This document shows, piece by piece, positions 56,534-64,000 of a DNA stretch of 64,000 nucleotides. The stretch comes from Pseudoalteromonas sp. Scap06 (GTDB taxonomy: Bacteria > Pseudomonadota > Gammaproteobacteria > Enterobacterales > Alteromonadaceae), in the NCBI RefSeq assembly GCF_013394165.1, contig NZ_CP041330.1:2968501-3032500 (forward strand), given 5' to 3'. A program made the translations under genes and the position numbers. Within the stretch, counting starts at the first letter, position 1. Every line of letters starts with the position of its first letter. Below the pieces are notes generated by a model. The model searched no databases and had not been told where the DNA came from. It was given only the letters and a program-made list of their open reading frames with translations.

Positions 56534-57001
56534 TTATCTATTATTTAGTTTTTTGACAATTGCTACACCACGCTCACTCGCACTGTTAATAACAATTTTA
56601 CGCTCATCACCTACATAACTTAGCGTAGCATTTAGATCGGGAACAGGAATAAATTCGCCGCCTTTTTCCGGCCACTCAACTATACAAGTTGCCGTTTCTG
56701 AAAAATAATCGCGAATCCCCATAAATTCAAGCTCTTCTGGGTCACCTAATCGATATAAGTCAAAATGATAAACATTACCACGTACAAGCTCGTAGGGTTC
56801 AACAAGTGTATAGGTGGGACTTTTAACCTTACCTGTATGACCAAAACCTTGCACTATACCGCGAGTAAATGTCGTTTTACCGGCCCCTAAGTCACCATGC
56901 AAATAAATAACTGCGCCCTGCTCTATTATGGCAGCTAATTTATTTCCCATAGCAACAGTGGCATTTTCATCGACTAAATGAAAATTAAAACTACACGACA
57001 T
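56534..57001 (-). CDS. tsaE: tRNA threonylcarbamoyladenosine biosynthesis ATPase TsaE
   Basis: Energises the TsaBDE complex that adds t6A at A37 of ANN-decoding tRNAs. About 155 residues with Walker A GDLGAGKT (36-43) and the later DLYRLGDPEELEFMG motif. The frame runs to 57043, but the ATG at 57001 has GAGG six bases upstream, a strong site, and gives the usual length. Leads the tsaE-amiB-mutL-miaA-hfq-hflXKC series. Confidence 0.94.
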   Translation of the reverse strand: MSCSFNFHLVDENATVAMGNKLAAIIEQGAVIYLHGDLGAGKTTFTRGIVQGFGHTGKVKSPTYTLVEPYELVRGNVYHFDLYRLGDPEELEFMGIRDYFSETATCIVEWPEKGGEFIPVPDLNATLSYVGDERKIVINSASERGVAIVKKLNNR

Positions 57002-57087
57002 GATTACCTCAAAATTTACGAAAAGCGCATATTTGTTAATCATACCAGATTATTTATTTAAGGTGATACTGCCTCTTTTTTAAAGAT

Positions 57088-57113
57088 AAAAAAACCGGCT
57101 TAAGCCGGTTTTT
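57088..57113 (-). terminator. Terminator after accC
   Basis: AAAAACCGGC/GCCGGTTTTT stem with a TTAA loop (57088-57113), 15 bases after the accC stop. Confidence 0.88.
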
Positions 57114-57127
57114 AATTAGCATGGACT

Positions 57128-58468
57128 TTACAGTCCTAATTTCTTCTCAAGGTAGTGGATATTTGTGCCACCATTTTTGAAGTTTTCATCTGCAAGAATA
57201 CGTTTATGCAGTGGGGTGTTGGTTTTAATACCATCGATAACGAGTTCATTAAGTGCATTACGTGCTCGGGCGATAGCGACATCACGGTTTTCACCGTAAG
57301 TGATCAGCTTACCAATCATAGAATCGTAATGTGGAGGAACGGTGTAGTCAGCGTAAATATGACTGTCCCAACGAATACCTAAACCACCAGCTGGATGAAA
57401 ACGGGTAATTTTACCAGGTGATGGAATAAAGGTTTCTGGGTCTTCAGCATTAATACGACACTCAATAGCATGGCCACGAATAACCACATCTTCTTGAGTG
57501 AATGATAAAGGCTGACCAGCGGCAATTTTTAATTGCTCTTTGATTAAATCAACACCGGTGACCATTTCAGTTACTGGGTGCTCAACCTGAATACGGGTGT
57601 TCATTTCAATGAAGTAAAATTCACCGTTCTCGTATAAGAACTCAAACGTCCCCGCACCACGATAACCAATTTCGATACATGCGCGTGTACAACGCTCACC
57701 AATGAACTTACGTACTTCTGCAGTAATCCCTGGTGCTGGCGCCTCTTCCACTACTTTTTGGTGGCGACGTTGCATTGAACAATCACGCTCACCTAAGTGA
57801 ACCGCATTGCCTTGACCGTCGGCCAATACTTGTACTTCGATGTGGCGTGGGTTTTCAAGGAATTTCTCCATGTAAACCATGCTGTTGCCAAAGAACTGTT
57901 TCGCTTCTTGTTGGGTTAGCGCAATTGAATTGATTAACTCAGCTTCGTTGCGAACAACACGCATACCACGGCCACCGCCACCGCCAGCTGCTTTAATAAT
58001 TACCGGGTAACCAATACGCTTAGCAATTTGCATGTTGCGTTCTTTATCATCCGATACCGGACCATCAGAGCCAGGTACACAAGGAACACCCGCTTTACGC
58101 ATCGCTTCGATTGCCGATACTTTATCGCCCATTAGACGAATAGTATCGCCACGAGGACCGATAAATACAAAGCCACTTTGCTCAACTTGGTCTGCAAAGT
58201 CTGCATTTTCAGCAAGAAAACCATAACCTGGGTGGATAGCGACTGCATCAGTAATTTCTGCTGCGGCAATAATGCGTGGGATGTCTAAGTAACTTTCAGT
58301 TGCTGCTGGTTTACCAATACAGATGGTTTCATCTGCTAGTAATACGTGCTTAAGATCGCGATCCGCCGTTGAATGCACAGCAACCGTTTTGATCCCAAGC
58401 TCTTTGCAGGCGCGCAATATACGAAGTGCAATTTCACCTCGGTTTGCAATGACTACTTTATCTAACAT
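57128..58468 (-). CDS. accC: Acetyl-CoA carboxylase, biotin carboxylase subunit
   Basis: ATP-dependent carboxylation of the biotin on AccB, the first half-reaction of fatty-acid synthesis. 446 residues: N-terminal preATP-grasp ([13 protein letters not shown]), ATP-grasp with [14 protein letters not shown] and [15 protein letters not shown], and C-terminal [10 protein letters not shown] and the closing helix. Follows accB by 26 bases. Confidence 0.97.
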   Translation of the reverse strand: MLDKVVIANRGEIALRILRACKELGIKTVAVHSTADRDLKHVLLADETICIGKPAATESYLDIPRIIAAAEITDAVAIHPGYGFLAENADFADQVEQSGFVFIGPRGDTIRLMGDKVSAIEAMRKAGVPCVPGSDGPVSDDKERNMQIAKRIGYPVIIKAAGGGGGRGMRVVRNEAELINSIALTQQEAKQFFGNSMVYMEKFLENPRHIEVQVLADGQGNAVHLGERDCSMQRRHQKVVEEAPAPGITAEVRKFIGERCTRACIEIGYRGAGTFEFLYENGEFYFIEMNTRIQVEHPVTEMVTGVDLIKEQLKIAAGQPLSFTQEDVVIRGHAIECRINAEDPETFIPSPGKITRFHPAGGLGIRWDSHIYADYTVPPHYDSMIGKLITYGENRDVAIARARNALNELVIDGIKTNTPLHKRILADENFKNGGTNIHYLEKKLGL

Positions 58469-58494
58469 GAGAGTTGGCCTTTTACGTTGCGCTA

Positions 58495-58962
58495 TTATTC
58501 AATGATGAATAAAGGTTGATCAAATTCTACTGGCTCGCCGTTTTCTACTAAGATAGCTTTTACTGTACCGGCTTTATCTGACTCAATTTGGTTCATCATT
58601 TTCATTGCTTCAACGATACATAGCGTGTCGCCAACTTTAACCTGAGAGCCCACTTCAACATATGCTGGTGCTTCTGGAGAAGCTGCTGCGTAAAAAGAAC
58701 CTACCATAGGTGATTTAACTTGATGACCTGTAGGGCCTGCAGATGCTTCAGACTCTACGGCTGCAGGTGCTGATGGTGCAGTCGCGGCTGGAGCAGGTGC
58801 TGCTGGGGCGTATTGTTGAGGTGCGAATTGCGCGTACGCAGGACCGGCACTCATGTTATTACGGTTAATACGTACTGATTCTTCACCTTCAGTGATTTCT
58901 AGTTCTGCAATACCTGATTCTTCTACTAATTCAATTAGTTTTTTGATCTTGCGAATATCCAT
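58495..58962 (-). CDS. accB: Acetyl-CoA carboxylase, biotin carboxyl carrier protein
   Basis: Carries the biotin for AccC and AccAD. 155 residues: N-terminal helical region ([17 protein letters not shown]), an Ala/Pro linker (about 40-78) and the biotinyl domain with EAMKM, biotin-accepting Lys121. Between aroQ and accC, the standard order; expression probably coordinated with accC. Confidence 0.97.
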   Translation of the reverse strand: MDIRKIKKLIELVEESGIAELEITEGEESVRINRNNMSAGPAYAQFAPQQYAPAAPAPAATAPSAPAAVESEASAGPTGHQVKSPMVGSFYAAASPEAPAYVEVGSQVKVGDTLCIVEAMKMMNQIESDKAGTVKAILVENGEPVEFDQPLFIIE

Positions 58963-58995
58963 AAACGGCCCGCCTATTAGTTTGTTAGTTTAAAT

Positions 58996-59448
58996 TTAGT
59001 TTGAGTTTTGCAATCGGCTGACTGCTGCATTTAAAGCAGCGTGATAACCCATTGCACCTAATCCACAAATAACGCCTTGCGCCACATCAGAAAAATAAGA
59101 ATGATGGCGAAACGTTTCACGTGCATGCACATTACTTAAGTGCACTTCAAAAAACGGAATATCAACGCTTAGCAATGCATCACGTAATGCGACGCTTGTG
59201 TGCGTAAATGCTGCAGGGTTAATTATTATGTAATCAACCGCTTGCCAAGCATCATGAATGCGTTCAATGAGCGCTTGTTCACTATTACTTTGAAGATGCG
59301 TTAACTCCACACCTAAACTATTAGCAGCGCTGTTTAACTCGCTCATAATATGCTCTAAAGAATGCGAACCGTACTTATCAGGTTCACGCTTTCCTAGCAT
59401 GTTTAAATTTGGGCCATTTATAACTAAAATCTTTAATTTTGCAGCCAT
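58996..59448 (-). CDS. aroQ: Type II 3-dehydroquinate dehydratase
   Basis: Third step of the shikimate pathway. 150 residues, forming a dodecamer. [14 protein letters not shown] at 11-24, catalytic Tyr26, [15 protein letters not shown] and HLSNVHARE with the catalytic His, and FRHHSYFS. Precedes accB by 33 bases, the usual gammaproteobacterial order. Confidence 0.97.
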   Translation of the reverse strand: MAAKLKILVINGPNLNMLGKREPDKYGSHSLEHIMSELNSAANSLGVELTHLQSNSEQALIERIHDAWQAVDYIIINPAAFTHTSVALRDALLSVDIPFFEVHLSNVHARETFRHHSYFSDVAQGVICGLGAMGYHAALNAAVSRLQNSN

Positions 59449-59638
59449 AATACGCGATATATCCTATAAGTAATGAGTTAAGCGGTTACCAACTAGTTTT
59501 TCTCTAAAAAGTAAGCAGAAAAAAGTAAGATAGCAACAATTTCTCACGTTAACCAACTATTATAGTGATTTCGAAGTAAATAGCAGCAAAATACTGGTCT
59601 AATCTCTATTTCGGGGACTATCTTAAGGGGAGAATAGT

Positions 59639-59666
59639 GGCACAACATTACCAATCATGTTGTGCC
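59639..59666 (-). terminator. Stem-loop after dsbD without a T run
   Basis: GGCACAACAT (59639-59648) pairs with ATGTTGTGCC (59657-59666), eight-base loop, 11 bases past the dsbD stop on the minus strand. No T run, so it may be a weak terminator or a 3' stabiliser. Confidence 0.5.
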
Positions 59667-59677
59667 ATAAAGAATGG

Positions 59678-61483
59678 TTATTCAGCGCTGGCACGCACTG
59701 CAGCTAGGTGCTTAGCAAAATCATCTGCATTTAAAAAGCCAGTTACACGTTGTGTACTTAACTCTTCACCTTCAGTATTGAAGAATAAAATACTCGGTAA
59801 ACCAAACACTGAATATGCTTCCATTAGCTCAATTGTTTCATTATCACTTTGGGTTAAGTCAATTTGAATCAGTTGATAATGGCTAAACTCACTTTGCACT
59901 TGCGGGTCAGGAAATGTGTAATGCTCAAACTCTTTACACGCTACACACCAGTCAGCGTATAAGTCCACCATAACCATGCGCCCTTCGCTATTTGCTTGTG
60001 ATACGGCTTGTTTAAGCTCGGCTAAATTGGCAACGTGTTTAAACTCATTGCTTTGCGAGGTTGTTTGTAAACTCACAGCTTGTGTTGGCCAAAAATAGTT
60101 TTTGGTTAAATTAAAGCCAGTAAGCATCAATAAAACAGCCATAACCCACAATAAGGTTTTTAATTTGCCTTGAGTTTGGGCGCTTTGCCAATAATGGAAA
60201 TAAAGCGCTGTGGCGATAGCTAATAAGCCTGCCATAAGCATAATAATTTCAATATCTATAATGCGCTCTAGCAAAATAAGTGGCACAACTAACATAATAA
60301 AACCAAATAAGGTTTTAACTTGTTCCATCCATCCGCCAGCTTTCGGTAATAACTTACCTCCCGATGTACCAAGGAGTAACAACGGTAAACCCATTCCTAG
60401 GCTAAGTACATAAAGTGTTAGCCCGCCTACTAGGTAATCGCCGCTTTGTGCCACAAATAATAATGCGGCTGATAAAGGCGCTGTAGTGCAAGGAGATGCA
60501 ATAAGCCCTGATAAAACCCCCATCAAGAACACCCCAATATAGTTACCGCCTTTTTGGTTGTTGCTCACTTGGGTTAGCTTGTTCATCATGCCGCTGGGTA
60601 ACTTTATTTCGTACCAACCAAACATCGACATAGCCAGCAGTACAAACAATAAGCTAAAGCTAATTAATACATATGGATGCTGTAAATAGCCTTGCACTTG
60701 CCCACCTAACGCAGCAACCACAAGCCCTAATGCGGCATAGGTAACCGCCATGCCTTGAATATAAACGAATGATAGGGCAAATGCTTTTTTGGTAGACAGG
60801 TTCTTTTGACCCGCAATTAAGCTAGATAAAATAGGAAACATCGGAAATACACAGGGTGTAAATGCCAAACCTACGCCCACAGCAAAAAATATAGCTAAAT
60901 TAACCATTAAGCTTTGGCTGGCTAACTGCTCTGTAAAAGTGAGTTTTTTCTCGGGTGTTGCTGCAGTTACTGGTTTTTCTGCAGGTTGGCTAAGTGCCGT
61001 AAATGCACTACTTGCTGCAGTATTTTCATTAGTATTAGTTTCACTTGCCAATACACTTAATGGAATGCTAATAATTTCAGGTGGATAACACAGCCCTGCT
61101 TTTGCACAGCCCTGATAACGCACCTTAACAACGCCATCTTCACTGATATTACTCAGCTTGCTGATAATACTGAGAGAATTAAAAAACACCTCAGTTTTGC
61201 CAAAAAACTCATCTTCAATTATTTCACCAGAGCCCAACTCAGGCACATCAATGCTGGCACCTTTGGCAATAATTTCTATTTTGTCTTTATACAGATAATA
61301 GTCATCAGCGATATCCCAACCAACAAATAACGTACTGCCTTGCTGGTCAAAATCAAATACAAACGCTTCATTGACTGGTAAAAATATATGCTGAGTAGGT
61401 TTGAGAAAATCTTCAAGGGTATTTTGTGTTGCCCAAGCAGGCGCCATTAAAACACTTAATAAAAAAAATAAAATAAAGCGCAT
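59678..61483 (-). CDS. dsbD: Thiol:disulfide interchange protein DsbD
   Basis: Moves electrons from cytoplasmic thioredoxin to periplasmic DsbC, DsbE and DsbG. 601 residues: signal peptide, periplasmic alpha domain with Cys126 and Cys132 (YQGCAKAGLC), eight-helix core with Cys211 (FTPCVFPMFP) and Cys332 (SPCTTAP), and a thioredoxin-like gamma domain with DWCVACK (Cys513, Cys516). All six redox cysteines are present. Overlaps cutA by one base. Confidence 0.96.
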   Translation of the reverse strand: MRFILFFLLSVLMAPAWATQNTLEDFLKPTQHIFLPVNEAFVFDFDQQGSTLFVGWDIADDYYLYKDKIEIIAKGASIDVPELGSGEIIEDEFFGKTEVFFNSLSIISKLSNISEDGVVKVRYQGCAKAGLCYPPEIISIPLSVLASETNTNENTAASSAFTALSQPAEKPVTAATPEKKLTFTEQLASQSLMVNLAIFFAVGVGLAFTPCVFPMFPILSSLIAGQKNLSTKKAFALSFVYIQGMAVTYAALGLVVAALGGQVQGYLQHPYVLISFSLLFVLLAMSMFGWYEIKLPSGMMNKLTQVSNNQKGGNYIGVFLMGVLSGLIASPCTTAPLSAALLFVAQSGDYLVGGLTLYVLSLGMGLPLLLLGTSGGKLLPKAGGWMEQVKTLFGFIMLVVPLILLERIIDIEIIMLMAGLLAIATALYFHYWQSAQTQGKLKTLLWVMAVLLMLTGFNLTKNYFWPTQAVSLQTTSQSNEFKHVANLAELKQAVSQANSEGRMVMVDLYADWCVACKEFEHYTFPDPQVQSEFSHYQLIQIDLTQSDNETIELMEAYSVFGLPSILFFNTEGEELSTQRVTGFLNADDFAKHLAAVRASAE

Positions 61484-61803
61484 TAATGAAGTACCTCATC
61501 CATCCAATTAAAGTAAGCCAAGTTCCCCGTTGCCACATCAACAACTTGTATTTCTGGTACTTCGTAGCTGTGAAGATCTTTTAAGGTTAAAAATACATCG
61601 TTCATTTTGTCAGCTTTGGTTTTAATTAGTAGCTTCACTTCTGTTGCTTCAGCTACTTCACCTTCCCATATGTAAATAGAACTCATGGCCGGTAAAATAT
61701 TTACACAAGCGGCTAGTTTCTTTTCTATTAGCGCCATAGCCAATAAACGGGCTTCATCGTTATCTTTGCAAGTGGTAAAAATAAGTTTAAATTGCGTTGT
61801 CAT
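61483..61803 (-). CDS. cutA: Divalent-cation tolerance protein CutA
   Basis: Trimeric signal-transduction-like protein linked to copper tolerance in E. coli. 106 residues: Cys12 and Cys33 regions, KKLAACVNILPAMSSIYIWEGEV and HSYEVPEI are typical. Its stop overlaps the dsbD start, so the two are co-transcribed, as in E. coli. Confidence 0.95.
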   Translation of the reverse strand: MTTQFKLIFTTCKDNDEARLLAMALIEKKLAACVNILPAMSSIYIWEGEVAEATEVKLLIKTKADKMNDVFLTLKDLHSYEVPEIQVVDVATGNLAYFNWMDEVLH

Positions 61804-62041
61804 AGTGAACCTTTACTTGTTTATGGGGGTCTAGCCCCATAGTAGCTGATAGCGGGTATAATGTGTAGACACGAACTCTGCCAACATTTTGGGTCTTTGC
61901 AGTCAAGTGACTTAAACCCACTAGCTATAATTTTACTAACATTAGAGTTGATTACTTACTCTTATTAGCTTGAAAATAGACCCGACAACCCTCACTTATA
62001 TTTCATTAGCACCTTAATGAGTGTCATTTTTAGAGAGTCTT

Positions 62042-62521
62042 ATGTTTAGAATTTTATTTTTACTGTTTATCATCATCCCTATTATTGAAATTGCTTTACT
62101 AATTCAGGTTAGTGACGTTATAGGTAGCTTTGCAACAATCGCTTTGGTAGTACTAACCGCGATTGTGGGTGCGAAAATGGTGAAACAGCAAGGAATGGGC
62201 GCACTACAAAACGTACAAGTGCAAATGGCTCAAGGGCAAATGCCGGCTAAAGAGTTGTTTACTGGTATTTGCGTGATTATTGCTGGCGTACTTTTATTAA
62301 CACCCGGCATTATGACGGATGTATTTGGCTTACTGCTTCTTACTCCAGCTATTCGCAATAAATTAGCCGCAGGACTTGCCAGCCAGGCAACGGTGAGAAT
62401 GAGCGCTAGTATGCACCAAACGGGTACTTCAGGATTTTCACAACCTCATCAATCAATGCATCATGAGCAAGATGAAAACCGTCCCAATACTATAGATGGT
62501 GAATACGAGCGAAAAGATTAA
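62042..62521 (+). CDS. fxsA: FxsA family inner-membrane protein
   Basis: 159 residues with three or four membrane helices (about 1-20, 25-45, 78-110) and a polar C-terminal tail. IIPIIEIALLIQV and the VLLLTPGIMTDVFGLLLLTP segment define the family, which interferes with phage T7 exclusion by F plasmids in E. coli. The ATG at 62042 has GAGAGTCT in front and is preferred to an upstream one at 62021. Sits directly before groES as in E. coli. Confidence 0.9.
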   Translation: MFRILFLLFIIIPIIEIALLIQVSDVIGSFATIALVVLTAIVGAKMVKQQGMGALQNVQVQMAQGQMPAKELFTGICVIIAGVLLLTPGIMTDVFGLLLLTPAIRNKLAAGLASQATVRMSASMHQTGTSGFSQPHQSMHHEQDENRPNTIDGEYERKD

Positions 62522-62539
62522 AAATTTATCATTTTTTCT

Positions 62540-62567
62540 CTTGGAATTTTTCACTCTACCCCCATTA
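62540..62567 (+). promoter_or_regulatory. Sigma-32 (heat-shock) promoter of groESL
   Basis: CTTGGAA (62540-62546), a 13-base spacer and CCCCATTA (62560-62567) match the RpoH consensus CTTGAAA-N11-15-CCCCATNT with one change in the -35. It lies about 65 bases before the groES ATG, so strong heat-shock induction is predicted. No CIRCE repeat was seen. Confidence 0.85.
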
Positions 62568-62630
62568 ATTAAAGCAAATTAGATACACTTTTTTCTGTAC
62601 TGTTCAGAAACTGTTAGGAGAACTAAAAAC

Positions 62631-62918
62631 ATGAACATTCGTCCTTTACAAGATCGCGTAATCATCAAGCGTCTAGAAGAAGAAACCAAGTCTGCTGGCG
62701 GTATTGTATTAACTGGCTCTGCAGCTGAAAAATCAACTCGTGGAGAAGTTGTTGCCGTAGGTAATGGTCGCGTTTTAGAAAATGGTGACGTTCGCGCGTT
62801 AGAAGTGAAAGCCGGTGACACTGTGTTATTTGGCTCATATGTTGAAAAAACTGAAAAGATCGAAGGTCAAGAATACCTGATCATGCGTGAAGATAATATT
62901 TTAGGCATTGTAGGCTAA
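62631..62918 (+). CDS. groES: Co-chaperonin GroES
   Basis: Heptameric lid of the GroEL folding chamber. 95 residues. [18 protein letters not shown] start, mobile loop [12 protein letters not shown] and C-terminal [12 protein letters not shown] region. AGGAGAACTAAAAAC precedes the ATG. Upstream of groEL with a 49-base gap. Confidence 0.97.
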   Translation: MNIRPLQDRVIIKRLEEETKSAGGIVLTGSAAEKSTRGEVVAVGNGRVLENGDVRALEVKAGDTVLFGSYVEKTEKIEGQEYLIMREDNILGIVG

Positions 62919-62955
62919 ACCTACTTTTCGTTTAACACACATTTTAAGAATTTAG

Positions 62956-64000
<1,045 letters not shown>

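Noticed and set aside
62522..62630. CIRCE operator in front of groES
   Set aside because: The TTAGCACTC-N9-GAGTGCTAA repeat is absent.

Overview
The window reads as a chromosomal segment of a marine gammaproteobacterium of the Alteromonadales, most likely Pseudoalteromonas or a close relative. The evidence is the AT-rich base composition by eye, the gene order tsaE-amiB-mutL-miaA-hfq-hflXKC-purA followed by motX (sodium-driven polar flagellum), the aroQ-accB-accC cluster, and cutA-dsbD divergent from fxsA-groES-groEL. No rRNA operon, insertion sequence, integrase or CRISPR array was seen. The genus assignment is an inference from recognised proteins, not from a search.

Layout. 1-7.5 kb: phosphate uptake on the minus strand (pstC, pstA, pstB, phoU, then a PhoU-like DUF47 gene and a Pit transporter cut by the window edge). 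An 18-bp Pho box sits at promoter distance in front of pstC. 7.9-8.9 kb: a GcvR-like ACT protein and a ferritin-like protein. 9-15.5 kb: a copper/silver efflux operon (CopL-like small protein, CusC, a CusB-CusF fusion, CusA). 15.5-27.6 kb: ordinary chromosomal genes (PqiA-like, EAL-HDOD, PhnA, META lipoprotein, rlmJ, TIGR02449-zapA, a metallo-beta-lactamase-fold protein, mltD, slyD, an SDR/amidohydrolase pair, an S41 peptidase and two lipoproteins).

27.8-35.4 kb is the accessory part and the most interesting. A membrane Ser/Thr kinase with TPR repeats is divergent from an FHA-winged-helix regulator. Next to them are a secreted, cysteine-rich protein that looks like an RNase-type toxin with a small acidic partner (a barnase/barstar-like layout), and a three-gene operon in which a phage-tail-collar-like protein lies between two paralogous RhiA-like proteins. 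Inverted repeats lie between the divergent toxin-like gene and the operon. A signalling module controlling a collar/RhiA-like product is a reasonable hypothesis, but not shown.

35.4-43.5 kb: an enolase-superfamily/class II aldolase pair, cytochrome c, DUF2058, an MFS transporter, a prolyl-tRNA editing protein, a lone tRNA-Ala(UGC) with a good promoter, and proBA. 43.5-44.4 kb is an 864-bp gene-free gap with two strong nested hairpins, a candidate structured RNA, ahead of a CPA1 cation/proton antiporter. 46-64 kb: motX, purA and the conserved RNA/DNA-metabolism operon, fatty-acid initiation (accBC), aroQ, disulfide reduction (dsbD), cutA, fxsA and the heat-shock operon groES-groEL behind a sigma-32 type promoter; groEL is cut by the window end.
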